The notes: generated by a model not told the origin, from the sequence alone. 64,000 nt of DNA from Lentinus brumalis (GCA_001792895.1 MARA01000002.1:2108001-2172000), one strand, 5' to 3'; positions 32,901 to 44,727 are shown, numbered from the stretch's first letter. Program-made: numbers and translations.

Positions 32901-34069
32901 AGAGTTGAGCCGCAGCCACTCCAGAGCGGAACACAAGACGGAAGGGCGAACGAGAAAAGGCGTGCGCCGAATATCTTCATCAGTTGGTTTCGCTGATCCG
33001 ACAAATAGGATCGCGAGACATTCCTCAATCTCTTTCCTTGGAGGAGGCAGGGCGTCGCGCAAACGATCGACAGGTTGTCCGAACACTATGACATTGGCAG
33101 CAAGAAAACGCTGTCCAGACGAGACTTGTGCGACACAAAAGCTATGACGCTGTCGAGCGATGAGCAGCTGCTCAACGTAAGTCAAGCCTTGCAGTTGAGG
33201 AGGACAGTCTCCAATCCATCGCCCGTTTGCCAAAGCATACTTGGGCAGCTTATGTCTTCTAATGACGTTAAGGCAAGCTGTACATGCAGCGAAATGCCTA
33301 TGTCCGTCGACGACGCGAACGGCAGGTTCATACAAGATCGGACCGTCGAGTTCTGCGATAGGATCGGTATCCGCGTGGCGCTCCTTGCGAGTAACACCCT
33401 CACCGGTTCGCTCCAAGCAAGAGAGATCGAGATTGGCGTCAGACACAGCTTGAAGGTCCTTTGCTGGAGTCAAACGAGCGCATATTGCGCACGGGGCCTC
33501 AGCAAGCGACGTAGCACTTGTAGCATCACACCATTCTTTCACTATGGAAGACTGCTCACGGTCGCTCAACGGACGCGGCGGAAAAGTGGGAGCTGTACGA
33601 GACGCTGTTGGCGTCCGCGAGGACGGAGAAGACGTGGACGATAGAGCCAGCGGAGACGTGGACACAACGATAAACAGGGACACAAAATGGGAACATACTG
33701 ACGAGCATACATGGGCCGACAATAGATCCAGGAGATCGGCACGGGTACGACTGGCACGGGGGACAGCAACGCCATGCATGCGCAGAGTGGTGAGGAGTGA
33801 ATCCTTCGAAGAATATTGGGCGAGTTCAGACAGGCTGAGAGCGACAGCAAACTTGCTGCTGTTTTCTGCGCATGCATTGGTTGCGTCACGGACTGTACAC
33901 GACCCAAGGAAGCGCGCGCGGAAGCAGCACTCCGAAGGCATGGTACCGCATAGTACGAGACGACCTTGTAGATCAGCCTCGGTAGCATACGCTGCGCGGA
34001 GGGGTAAGTGACGAGCAACACAGGACGAATAGCAGACTTACGCAGAGCAGTTGTCCTCGTCCGACCCAT
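26953..34069 (-). CDS. Helitron Rep-helicase transposase with C-terminal peptidase-like domain (one frameshift)
   Basis: Drives rolling-circle transposition. The ATG at 34069 (MGRTRTTAL) splices over a 50-nt intron (33992-34041) into a 2,000+ codon exon. Order: a SAP-like segment (LAQYSSKDSLLTTLRMHG); a DUF6570-type region (APCAICARL, CPPQLQGLTYVEQLLIARQ); a Helitron-like HUH Rep domain with LHLHTLLW near 31840 and paired tyrosines in AYVTDYVTK near 31250; a PIF1-type helicase with Walker A GGMGGTGKS near 29680, Walker B FLDEVSMV near 29450, GDFAQLPP and late motifs. The C-terminus continues in a shifted frame after about 27720 with GHAHFTARYF and WFHDGAVTG, resembling a cysteine-peptidase-like domain, ending at 26953. 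The single frame break is the only visible lesion. Terminal TC/CTRR ends and hairpin were not located. Confidence 0.88.
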
Positions 34070-34659
34070 GCTGATGGTGGTTTGAGAGCGGGGCGGGTCT
34101 CGGCGGGGAGTCGCTAAATAGGTAGAAGTGAAAAGGAAATACTACGGCACAAGAGGGATGAACGATTGCAGTATCGAAAAAGAGAGGAGGCTTACATTGG
34201 CTCGCACGAGAGCAAAAGGAACGGATAACGTTGGTGGGAGTGGGGGTTTTGGGGGCCGTCGCAGACAATGGCCTAGAGACTGTAAGTGGCGAGAATGAGG
34301 CGGCGCAAGTTACGGAACACACCGGATGAGGACAACAGTGAGAAACTCCTGAACGTGAACAGGACGGAGGAAAATAGAGCAATGGCGAGCAACGGAGGTA
34401 TAGATGATAGCAGAATGGAGAGTACTTATGAGTGCGAAGCAGGCGAAGGAAGTTTGCAGGTCGGGACGCCAAAGACGCCCTGACGGGACAAAACGGAAGG
34501 CCGGAAGAGACCGGGTACCCAGGGGATCATGTGACAATGATATCTGCGAAGGGGATGATAACCGATTCCTTGTGGAATAAGTGTAGCGCCGCTTTGACGG
34601 CAAAAGCCCGCTGACTCCGACAGACGGTCGACTCTGTTGTACTCATCACAGGCTACATG
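34070..34659. other. Helitron 5' flank, no gene recognised
   Basis: Upstream of the Helitron ATG. It should contain the element's 5' terminus (TC after A), but I cannot place it. Frames here carry no domain. The left part may include the degraded tail of the dioxygenase fragment. Confidence 0.4.
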
Positions 34660-35062
34660 ATTGTCACTAAAGGTTGTACGTAGGAAGACGACAGAGGTGG
34701 GTAGCATTATCACAGTTTGTGCTCTCGCCTCGCGCGCGTGCATCTTTGACGCTCCTCCCATTCTCGGCCAGTTGGAACATCGTCGCCTGGTTGAAGAAAA
34801 CAACGGATCCGCGGCCAGGAACGCCTTTGAGGGGCGAGCTGTTCTGAGGGGTAGGACGCGAGCCGTCTGCTGTCGTGACGACGTGGAGGTCTGGCATTTC
34901 GACGTTGTGAGAGTAGGTGAGGGAGGATACGGTTTGGACTGACCGGATACGTCGACGTTGAAGTGGGTGAACAGCGACGATGGATAGTACATGACGACGC
35001 CTGGCGGCAGCTCGATGATCAGTTTGGCCTCCCAGAGCACCAACCACGCTTTTTCATGGTGG
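34660..35062 (-). pseudogene. Fragment of a TET/JBP-like 2-oxoglutarate/Fe(II) dioxygenase
   Basis: One exon reads KFNHHEKAWLVLWEAKLII, then ELPPGVVMYYPSSLF and THFNVDV. After an intron-like gap a second frame gives SSPLKGVPGRGSVVFFNQ and ATMFQLAENG. This order matches the C-terminal half of the double-stranded beta-helix in the large basidiomycete TET/JBP family (GGHLVLWDL, EFPPGS, PS-x-x-L-x-H-x-N, then an Arg-containing strand and F-R-W-x-x-x-G), where the His is an iron ligand. The N-terminal half with the H-x-D motif is absent and no start or stop context is kept. It directly follows the break point of the truncated Helitron protein. In basidiomycetes such genes are known to travel with KDZ transposons. 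Identification by motif order; moderate confidence. Confidence 0.5.
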
Positions 35063-35068
35063 TTGAAT

Positions 35069-38000
35069 TTACCTTGGTACGATCGACGTTAGTGTTGGAA
35101 CGCTGCATATGCACAAGGTGCGTACCCCAGATCCAGGTACGTTTCGGTTGACCATCTGCACTTCATCCATGAGTTTAAGCACCTTCCTCTCTTCAGCATC
35201 CAGTGCACGCACAGGTTGGTGCTCAGCAATGCGTGAACACACACGCGCAACGGCCTCTTCGGATACCTCCGCAAGTTCTTTGGTAAACGGTCGAAACCTG
35301 GTACGTTTCACTTTGAGACTGGAATGCAAGAGTACTGCTCGACGTTGAAGAATATTGAACGCCGTAAATAAGAACGTGTGATGCTCCTGAAATCGACGAT
35401 CTTTCAGCGACAGCAGGTGTCTCACATGCCGTTTCAAAGACACCTTCGAAGACCGGTTCCGATCTTCCAAACCGCCTACACCGTAGGGAAATAAAGTAGG
35501 ATATATTGACGGAAACATATCTGGATTGCAGAATTCGTTCAGTGGAGTGGGACCGTGAGGGATTTGCACATACCCGCCACCTTTCTTTTTGATGTGACGT
35601 ATTGCGGCAGCCCGGAGCTCGTTAGGCGGAGCTCTACCATCCACGTCGGTCACTACAACTCGATGAAATACGTTACTCGGCCCGGTATTTGGTGCAGGAC
35701 AAGCATTGGAACTGTCGGTCTCAGCATCTAATAACTGGTCAGGCTCTTCAGAGGTGTCGTAACGCGATGTCAAGGAGTCAGTCGCACTGCTGTCTTCTAT
35801 GTGCTGAATAACATACGGAAGCATGCCATGTACCGGTAGTTGTGAAAGATGCTCCTGGTTAATGTCCACGGACTCGTACAGAGTATTGTTAGCCTGTAAC
35901 CACTGCAATGCCCGCAAAATGCGTTCACGACGGACAATTAGAGGGGTTGCTTTCTGCTCTAACCATGTCCGCGTGGGTGGCCTAGAACCTACGAAGATGA
36001 TACATATTGGGGTGACAATGTCTTCAATAGACCGAGGCAGTTGTTCCGCTAAACTTTCTGGTCGTTGCGGATATGCTATGATATGGCCCTTGAATCCACG
36101 CTGGTGATGAGGCAAGACCGGGCCGTCCGCACTATCCTGATCCTCTTTCAAATGGACGATCCAGCACTTTGCGCGCGCGCGCGCAATTATGGACTCCTCA
36201 ATGAATGTGAGACCCTCCAGTTCGGGAGGTACTGCGCCAAGAAAGAGTCCGTTCGAGTACGACAAAGGGGGTACTTCCTCGCGAAGTAAACATCGGTGAC
36301 ACTCAGTACAGAGAGACACTTCAGAAACAGCTCCGGTTGCGTTGTCAACGACAACACCGTCTCGCGCCAGCAGAAGGGGAATATGCTCGTCATCGCCGTG
36401 TTCCCCTAGTATAAACGGAAACTCAGACGATGGGAGGTTGCACGACGCATGCTCAGAAAGTCGCAACAGCTCGAGCGGAAGTTCGGATGTGCGACATACG
36501 GTCTTCTGGTCTTGACTGAATGAACCTGCACAACTACCGCAGCAAAACTCTCGCAGTGTCTCACTACAGGTCTCATCCCGAAACGCCTGAACAAGCATGT
36601 CCTTCACATGCGAGGGCACTGTCTGTGGCCATTGATCTCGAACTTGATCTCGGTCACCTTCCAATGGATCATGAATCTCGGGTCGCATCAGAGCGTGCGG
36701 TGATTCCACCGACTTGCCCTTTCTCAAAGTATTCACGTACGCCTTCAAAGTGCGTCGCAACTGTCCGCGGGACATACCTGTATTGTAAGTTACACCGTGA
36801 GCATCCAACGTGCGCCGGAGCGCCTTTCGATGAAGGCGAGGACCGAGAGTTGTCAAGAGCTGAATCTGGAAATCTGTTAAGCTCGTCGTCGCGGCAGAAT
36901 TCTCAGATTCCACGGAGGAGCGCACAGCGAGGCATCCATAACCTTCCTCACCGCGACCCTTCGCAGAACACCGCCCATGTACTACATGAGCGGTGAGCAA
37001 CACACGTAAGTTGTCGCGAGAACAGGTACCTGGGTATGATATACCATGTGCGTCAGCAAGCGACCGCAACTGTGGAAGTGTGCGCTGGTCCAAAGATTGG
37101 ATAAAGTCAGGTCCATGCGTGTTACGTTCTCCAGACTGCCGCACGCCGTACGCACATACAAAATCACATAGATCATCTCTCATATCGCGGTCACCATGTT
37201 CGTCGCTAACAATGTCTGCCACGGGAATATGTAGCAGGCTGCAAAGGTGACGAAGATGTTGGACATCACTGCCTAACCCCTGTTCGTCACGTAAAGCCCA
37301 AGAATGCCATGTCTCACCGACAGGCCGAGTGAGCTGACCTCTTCGAATCCGCGAGCTACAGCCATGCAACCGAGGTACAGCTGATCGCTGCCGGTCTGGA
37401 CACAGTGACCTGATAAGACATGATCCAATAACGATCGTTGCAAGTCATCCCGTATGTCTATCATCGGCAGACCATGCGAGAGTGCAGTACTCACAACGGT
37501 ACTGCGGGCAGCATCTGCACTGAAAACGCCCATCATGCCCGAGGTGAGGATTAACCTAACACCCGGAGACAACACTAAATCCGGGACAGATCTTCGAGAG
37601 CTGCCAGCCACGTTTATACTCCCGAGGCCACGGGAGGACGAAACAGAACTCCGTTCGTCACCGGAGGACACAGACAAAGACAGTGCCGGTGCGTCGACGG
37701 CGCGCACAGGCGCAATATAGTGGTCTAGTAACAAATCAGCACATGTCCAAACAATACAAGACGATCAACTCACCAAGGACAGGTGATTGCTGCCAAGTAC
37801 AACCTTGTGGATAGCACTGCGACGGTCGAGGATCGTCGAGTGTACTGCCACGTACTACTGGTCTGCAGGAATCTATCCAATCATGGCCCAAAACGACGTC
37901 GTAGGTCGGGCAGTAGTCAACAGCGAAAGGCCGACTGATTAGATACCAGCCGGAGGGAGTCGGAAGCACAAGCGGTCCTGTCGAAGTGAACGCCGAGCGA

Positions 38001-38140
38001 CCTTCGTTGAAGCTGAGAGTTCGAGCAACACCGTGATTGAGCACAAAGCTCGTCGATATTCGCGAGAGCGGAGAGGCAGCGTCGATGAGCACCGAGGCAG
38101 GGAATCCTCCAAAAGATCCCAACAGCGTTAAGACAGACAT
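35069..38140 (-). pseudogene. Truncated second Helitron protein with retropepsin-like N-terminus
   Basis: Start MSVLTLLGSFGGFPASVLID at 38140. The first exon resembles a retroviral-type aspartic protease fold (VLIDAASPLSRISTSFV, later YDVVLGHDWI) but has D-A-A where D-S/T-G is expected. A GT-AG intron (about 37731-37771) leads to SAP-like repeats (LPQLRSLADAHGISYPG, ALRRTLDAHGVTYNTG), a frame change near 37300, and a DUF6570-type region (VPPELEGLTFIEESIIAR, CIIFVGSRPP). It then enters the Helitron N domain (NPDMFPSIYPTLFPYGVGG) and breaks off after LMDEVQMVNRNVPGSG near 35130. The HUH, tyrosine and helicase parts are missing. The sequence is clearly different from the Helitron gene at 26953-34069, so it is a separate family, inactive here. 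Confidence 0.75.
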
Positions 38141-38309
38141 GGACGGAGAGTAGAGAAACAAAGAGGGGGTACGAGGCGTCTGGCAGCCTGAGGAACCGCC
38201 GCGACAATGGCGTGATTCATATCACATCGCAGTCACGTGAGAAGACTTTTTCGCTGCGAGCTGCCCGGTCCTTATTTTGCCACAAGACCCACTGTCTTTT
38301 CAAGTCAGC
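38141..38309. other. Region upstream of the truncated Helitron protein
   Basis: Short stretch with a CACGTGA motif near 38232 and no gene. It could hold the 5' end of the second Helitron; the ends were not identified. Confidence 0.35.
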
Positions 38310-38369
38310 GGGGATCGGAATTTTTGTCCGGATGGCGATCCGGCTGCCCCTACTATTGTCAGGGGTCCT
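38310..38369 (+). mobile_element. Unclassified short repeat element, copy 2 (terminal part)
   Basis: Carries TTGTCCGGATGGCGATCC followed by the same 33-nt terminus (38337-38369, ending TTGTCAGGGGTCCT) as copy 1 at 8855-8887, in opposite orientation. Sequence beyond the terminal TCCT is unrelated at the two loci, which supports a true element end. How far it extends leftward is unclear. Confidence 0.6.
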
Positions 38370-38522
38370 CCTCAAGCTCACCTCCGAGAACTACGGAGAG
38401 CTGCGGGCCGGCCCATCCCCGCATTGGCGCCGAGAGGCCGCTGCGTCGCACCATGCAGCCGCGCCTGAGACCGACGTTGACGGCTCGATGCATACCACCA
38501 ACGACGCTAGCAGCTGACGACG

Positions 38523-38945
38523 ATGAGTAACCTGTCTTCTTCCTCCTCCATTACCCCAACGCCCTCCACGTTCCATAACACGCCGACCGCGACACACCCA
38601 AACTCAGTCTACGTCCATAGCGGCGCAGGGGCACCCTCGGACGCAGGCCTCCCACCCCCATCTCCAAACCGGAGTCGTATCCCAGTCACACCGGCTGCGC
38701 TGAGGTCCATATTTGCCTCGTCGCGCACTGCGCTGGAGGAGCGGTCGTTGTCGCGCGTAGCTTTCTTCCGGTATGTACCAACTCCTGCTACATGAGGCGA
38801 CAGTCGCTGGATGTCTGACATGCACGCCCATCTGGTTTGCAGGTTTACGGGGTTTCTGCTGAGCTGCCTTGCGATTAGTCTCGCTGCCGCACGTGGACGT
38901 GCACTCAAGAGCGGAGCGGCATTGCTTGGTGTGGGAGTCGTATAG
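38523..38945 (+). CDS. Small single-pass membrane protein, hypothetical
   Basis: Two exons: 38523-38770, then a GTATGT...GCAG intron, then 38843-38945. About 116 residues. The N-terminal 60 residues are Ser/Thr/Pro-rich, followed by an Arg-containing helix (LEERSLSRVAFFRF) and one hydrophobic segment TGFLLSCLAISLAAARG spanning the splice. It ends LKSGAALLGVGVV. I do not recognise the family. It is the first gene of the repeat-free right arm, about 150 bp from the end of a repeat element. It could be a tail-anchored protein (inference). Confidence 0.6.
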
Positions 38946-39350
38946 CACTTGTCTTGAGCCGTACCGTACGTACGTACGAGCTTCCCACAATGCTCAGTAT
39001 GATTGACGGAACCGCGGCATGAAGTTCGCAACATGCCAGGATGGCGCCGATGCAGCGAATGTCGCCTACCGCCTGGCGATTGCTAGTCCTGGACGAGGTC
39101 AGTAGTCTATGCTAGCTTTGCTTCCTTTCTACATATGTAGGTAGGACAACTCGTTTCATCATCCATCATCCAAGGTGCACCGTTGCTCCAGGTCTAGCCG
39201 AGCGCCGGGCAGCCCTGCCCTTCACATTCATCTTACCTGCGCCTTGTACTCGTGGACCGAAGGCACGCACTGCGAACGAGGCCTCCATTACCACCTGTAT
39301 ATAAGGATAGAACCGCGCATTCCTCGTCGGTAACTCTCTCCCGCTCGACG
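38946..39350. promoter_or_regulatory. Intergenic region with promoter of the amidohydrolase gene
   Basis: Holds TATATAAGG at 39298-39306, 45 bp before the ATG at 39351. This argues against the upstream in-frame start at 39252. Nothing else recognised. Confidence 0.65.
39298..39306 (+). promoter_or_regulatory. TATA box of the amidohydrolase gene
   Basis: TATATAAGG, 45 bp before the ATG at 39351. Confidence 0.6.
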
Positions 39351-42300
39351 ATGGCTGCAGCCGAGAAGGGGATGCCTCTGCACGTCCAATCCTCGCAGTT
39401 CCAGCCTCGTGTCACAATCGACATACTCCCGCTGAGGTGGCGGTCCGGGAAACACAACTCCCTCTTCCTGGCTGTACTGTCCACTGTCGCTGTGTATGGA
39501 CTCTTTACCTCGTTTTTTTCTGATCCGCGAACGAGTCCCGAGCCCGACCGAGTAGCCCCGCTTGGGGCCTCAGACATCCTGGAACGATGCGCAAGCCTTC
39601 GCAACACCCCCGGGCTCTCCTCCGATCTGCTGTTCCGGGATAGGTCGGACAGGTTCGAATTTGGCACTCGTCCTACACTCATCAAGAACGTCACGCTCTG
39701 GACTGGGGCGAGGAACGGCACAGAAATCGTCTATGGAGACGTCTACCTCGACAAGGGCCTTGTTCAGGGAATTGGGTACATCCCCGAGGCGCTGTACGCG
39801 AATAAGGATACAGAGGTCGTTGATGCCCACGGAGGATGGGTAACTCCAGGACTGAGTACGTCTCAGCATCCAGAACCGGCGCAGACATTGACCACTTCTG
39901 CCATGAACAGTTGACCTGCACTCTCACGCGGGTCTCGTTAGTGCTCCAATCACCGCAGGCGCTCTGGAACTCGACTCACCCAATGGACCCATCCTGCCGT
40001 GGCTCAGGAGCATCGACGGCCTCAACACGCACGACGCCGCCTTCGCGTATGCCGTCGCAGGTGGTGTGACCACCGTGCAGGTGTTGCCGGATAACGGCCA
40101 CAACGCAATAGGTGTGCAGACTGCCATGTTTGCCCTCCATGATCGGCACGCTGACAATCGCAGGAGGACAAGCCTTCATGATCAAGCTCCGGAAGACCTC
40201 GCAGCGCACGCCCACCTCGATGGTCATTGAACCTCCGTACCAGCTCAATGGGACCCGACCGGATCCGTATGCATCCCGGTGGCGGCATCTCGTGTAGGTC
40301 TTCACTGCACCCCGGTCTGCCAATGACTTACCTCATCCTTATGTGTGGACCCGTTTTGCGGATACCCACAGTATGGCGTGCGGCGAGAGCACTCGGGCAT
40401 ATGGCAACCGCATGGACAACATGTGGGCGCTCCGCGCTGCGTTCGCGATGGCGCGCGGGTTCCGCGATGCACAGGACGCGTTCTGTGCGCGCGTCGAGGC
40501 CGGGAGCACGGACAAAATCTCAAGTCAGGGTTACCCCGAGGACTATCGGTGGGAGGTGCTAGTCGATGTTCTCCGCGGGAAGGCGAAGGTCTGCGTCGCG
40601 TTCAATGAGCTCGGCTGTCGCCCGTTGACTGAAGATAGACCACAGGTTTCTGTACAATGCGAGGAGGTGGTTGACTTGGATGCCATGGTCAGGGTATGCA
40701 TCTTTCACAGTCAATTTTCTCAGGTCAGACGGTTGAAGGCCGCACGACCAGTTGTCGCAGGAGTTCAAGATCCCCATATCTTCGTTCCATGGTGCCCATG
40801 AAGGGTACCTTGTTCCAGGAGCTCTGAAAAGCACGTAAGTCGCTGGTAATCCTGTCGCCGAAAGAAGCACCTCATCGTGTCATCTATAGCTTCGCCGACG
40901 TCCCAACAATCGTTCTGTCTGCAGATAGCTCGCGACGGAAACGCGAGACGTTCCGCGGGTCCGAGTTCGCACCCAGAATACTGGCAGAAAAGGGCTTCCC
41001 GATAGCGATGAAAGTAGGTTCACACACGTCCACCGACGACATGACATCTGATAAGTAACGTAGTCGGATCACGACATGCATAACAGCAGATATCTTCTCT
41101 ACGAAGCTCAACAAGCGCATTACCATGGTAGGCCATGAACAGTTTGAAGAAAGACCAGCACGTTCATCATCATTCGAACCGCGTACAGGCCTTCCACCAA
41201 ACATTGCCCTTGCTTCAGTGACATCAGCTCCTGCCACTGCTGCCGGCCTTCTTCATCGTGTTGGAATCCTTCGTGAGGGATCTGACGCAGATCTTGTCCT
41301 CTGGGATTCGCATCCGCTCCAGCTTGGTACAACCCCTCGCAAAGTCTGGATCGACGGCATCCTCCAGGTCGACGCCGAGCGCAGCCACATTCCTATCGGG
41401 AAGGGGAAGAACTCGACCAGACGGCATGAACCCCCCAAGGTCCCAAATTTCGACGCCGAGAAGGACAAGGCGGTTCGATACGAGGGCCTCGTCCCGCTGA
41501 GACCCAACATGACTGTGGGCGGCCGCGTCGTGTTCAGGAATGTAGGGGAACTGTACACCCGCGACGATCCCGACTACGCGCACTCCGGTCTGGTCCTGCA
41601 TGAAGGAAAGATGAACGTGATTGTCGAGCGGGGGCGAGTCTCATGTGTCGGAAGGGTCTGCGATGGCGAGAACGGAGACGCGGTCATCGATCTGCGTGGA
41701 GGTTCCATCGTACCTGGCATGATGAGCTTCGGACCGTCCATTGGTGTCGAGGAGATCGAGAACGAGCCCTCCACAGGAGATGGCGCCAGGCTGGATCCTC
41801 TCAAAGTGGACGTGCCAAAGATTATGGGAGACGTCGGCGGGCTGGTCAGGGTCAGCGACGCGCTGCAGTTCGGGACGCGCAATGCATTGTGAGTGCCCGT
41901 GATTCTTTGAGAGTGAGCTTGTGGCTGAGTGGTTCGATGAGCTAGGGTGGCTCATCGTGCGGGAGTAACTTATGCCACGACTTCGTTCCTCAAGCCGGCG
42001 GCCTTCTCTCGAGGCAGCTTCGTCGGTGGTCTCTCCGCGACCTTCCGCACGGGGGCAAACCATGGTATGGAGCGTGCAGCGATCATCAAGTCGGTTACTG
42101 CGCTGCATGTCGCCATTGGCAGAACCACTCCTATCTCTCCATCGTACCCTGGCATTAGTGTTAGCACGGAGATCGCGACTCTCCGCCACTTGCTACTCGA
42201 TGGAGAGGACGAGAATACTGAGTCCGGTCAGTGGTTCAAGAAAGCAGCTAATGTGAGTAGTCCCATCTGATCCTCCTCGTACATGGACAGCTGACCGTGC

Positions 42301-43025
42301 ACACAGGGAGTCATCCCGCTAGTGATCGATGTATCGAATGCGGACATCATGGCGACACTTATCCGGCTGAAGAATGAGGTCGAAGAGCGACGTGGGTCCT
42401 ATATGCGGATGGTGTTCTCGCGTGCAACCGAGGCACACTTGCTAGCGGAGGAGATAGGTATGCCACTCCGTGTCTAGACGTCTTGTGATTGTGGCATACT
42501 CAAGCGAGCCTACAGCGCATGCTAGGATAGGTGTGATACTGAGCCCGTCCAGGCAGTTCCCTTGGTCCTGGGACGAGCGTCGAGTGTACGCCCAAATTCC
42601 TCTGCTCGGGGCTAAGTCTCATCGTTCCGTCACAGACTCCCAGGTCCTCCTCTCACCAATGATACGGCGTTGTCCACGTTGATCAAACATGGCGTGACAG
42701 TCGGCTTGGGTGCTTGGGACGCCGGCCATGTTGAAGGCACCCGCTTCAACTTGGGATGGGTGAGTGACATGAGTGCCTGCAAGAGACGGTCACTCATGAG
42801 ATACTCGATCCTTACACATAGGCTGGGTGGGATTCCAACGGACTGATCACGAAGAAGCAAGCGTACGAGCTTATGACGACGAACCTGGAGAAAATCCTCG
42901 ACATCGAGGGACAAGTTGGCGACATGGGCGAGCTCGTAGCTTACGAAGGTGGTAGTGCTCTGGACTTCACTAGCAAGCCTGTCGCAGTTGTGTCGCCATC
43001 GCGGGGTCTGGTAGAAATCCTCTGA
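39351..43025 (+). CDS. Membrane-anchored amidohydrolase (imidazolonepropionase-like superfamily)
   Basis: A metal-dependent hydrolase of unknown substrate; relatives are often labelled CE9-like or imidazolonepropionase-like in basidiomycete genomes. After a short cytoplasmic segment there is one membrane anchor (SLFLAVLSTVAVYGLFTSFF). The catalytic barrel starts with GTRPTLIKNVTLWTG and the metal-binding H-x-H in LHSHAGL (spliced at about 39857-39914), followed by AGGVTTVQVLPD. Later blocks are SRYLLYEAQQAHYHG (splice near 41126-41187), PPNIALASVT, REGSDADLVLWDSHPLQLG and KVWIDGI. A second half-domain follows (GGRVVFRNVGELYT to KPVAVVSPSRGLVEIL), stop at 43025. It has about a dozen introns of 45-70 nt. 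All apparent breaks resolve as introns, so the gene looks intact. Confidence 0.82.
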
Positions 43026-43149
43026 TGGTCATCAACAACGCGGCCTCATGACACGGGTATATCGAAGTCCTCCTTCTCCTATTGTTACATTATTCGTCGA
43101 CGTCCTATATATGTGCTTGCAACGTTTCCTCCGTGACAGGCTGGAGAAA

Positions 43150-44727
43150 TCACAGCCTGGGTTTCTTCAATCGAGCTTCTGCCATTTGCTCAAGCAGCTT
43201 CCGTTTGTCCTTCCTAGGAGATTGCGAGTAAGAAGGTCGCCTCGGGGTAGACGGGCCAGCTTCTCCGATGGGCGGTGGTGTCTTAGGCCGTTCTCCGTCA
43301 GTCGATGGACCAGGACCTGCTGCGTCCGAGACGTCGGGACCGATAGGACTAAAAAGGCTTTGTCATTATTCGTTGATTGGGAAAACCGACGAACACAGTC
43401 CCTTACAGTAGTGACTCGGATGGTTCCTCAGGCTCGGGAGATGAAACAGCGATTCGCCGTCGCAAGCGTGAGGGGGTTTGCGGCTCTGCCTCACCGTCCT
43501 CTGGCTCGGGAGACGTACCCAAGAGACTGGCTGGCCCATGCTCTGACACGGTGGTGCTGGCAATTTTGGTGAGCACAAGCGGGGAATATCTAACGTTATA
43601 ACTCCTTACCTTGCGTCATTCGTCCCTTCGTCGTCGATAAACTCTTCTTCCTCCTCCTCCTCGCTAGTGTCTTCCTGTCTCCGCAAGTCCATCTTCGCCC
43701 ATTTCTTTGCGACGTCCAACAGCGCATCCCATCGCTGAATTGAGGTGAAATCTACAGTTTCCAACTCGTCCCTGGGGAAGATGTTCCGGCATGAAGGGCA
43801 CCGTATGGACTCCACATCGTCGCGATAGCTGTCGGGGTCTGGCTTGAGCTGCAGCAAGCAACTGTTACAGTATATGTGTTCACAAGGAAAACTACCTTGT
43901 AGGTCAGCTAGAGTAATGTACGGGGAGCATTGACACGGACCTACTGCACTCCTTGAGTTTGAGCGGCTCCAAGCATATAGCACAGTCTTCGGAGCCGTCC
44001 TGACCGAGAACGTTGGCTACCATCAGGTCGTGGAACTCGCGCAAGAGCTATGACAACGGGTAAGGTTGAGACAACTGGCGAAATGAGAATGACATTACCT
44101 TGCGCATCTTATACGCAGAGTCGCCCACTTCAAACTCTGCATCCTCAACTAACTCATCTGCATCCTTCTTCACCTCCCTCATGCTGAGCTACAATTTCCG
44201 ATTTGTGTCGAGATCATTAGGAGGGATAATCACAATCACCTCATGAATTCTCTTCCTGTACTTCTCCTTCGACTGTGGACAACATCAGCCCAGAGCGCGG
44301 TCTGCAAGGCATTAAATCGGGCTGCATACCTTCTCCAACTTCCGGACTTGGCTGCGGAGTCCCTGCACCTCCTTCTGCAGCTCTGAGACAGATGCCGCTA
44401 CTCTCCTGGTCCTCTTCGGCTTGATGGGCAGCTCGTCCGAGTCTTGGACCCTGTCGAGCTTGCTTTGTAATGCTTTCACCTTCTTACGCAGTGCTTCATT
44501 CTCATTCTCCAAATTCCTGGCCCCTCCCAAAGCTCGCCTGAGTAGTGTCTGGAGGAAGGATTAGTGCCAGTGGGAAGTTGAACTGCGAGTAAGTACTACA
44601 CCTGCAGAGTATCACTGCCAGTCTCCTCAAGCTCATCCTCCCCGCTCTCTGGCGGCACGTCATCACTATCGAGAGTGTGCTTACTCGAGGAAGCCTGTGA
44701 TATGTGGGCGGATCGGGTGATTGGCAT
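43150..44727 (-). CDS. RING-finger E3 ubiquitin ligase with coiled coil
   Basis: Probable E3 ligase. The ATG at 44727 opens MPITRSAHISQASSSK and an acidic stretch. A long coiled coil follows (LENENEALRKKVKALQSKL and VSELQKEVQGLRSQV), then LLREFHDLMVANVLGQDG. The RING is split by introns: EDCAICLEPLKLKEC / FPCEHIYCNSCLLQL / IRCPSCRNIF. It has the C-x2-C, C-x-H, C-x2-C and C-P-x-C pairs of a C3HC4 finger. The C-terminus is acidic (EEEEEEEFIDDE), and two further spliced exons end in a basic LLEQMAEARLKKPRL tail at 43150. Frame is kept through all joins. It is convergent with the amidohydrolase gene (125 bp apart) and divergent from tRNase Z. The nuclear-like basic tail and coiled coil suggest a chromatin or nuclear role, which is inference. 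Confidence 0.8.

Noticed and set aside
34070..34660. Helitron 5' terminus (A|TC) and matching 3' CTRR hairpin near 26 kb
   Set aside because: Several candidate dinucleotides exist, but none has a supporting hairpin or second copy. Placing the ends would be guesswork.
26953..38140. One very large Helitron containing both DUF6570 proteins
   Set aside because: The two genes have separate starts, different N-terminal domains and low similarity, with a dioxygenase fragment between them. They are treated as two elements.
41126..41187. Possible frameshift in the amidohydrolase gene
   Set aside because: It resolves as a GTAGGC...TACAG intron that restores the conserved sequence in phase.
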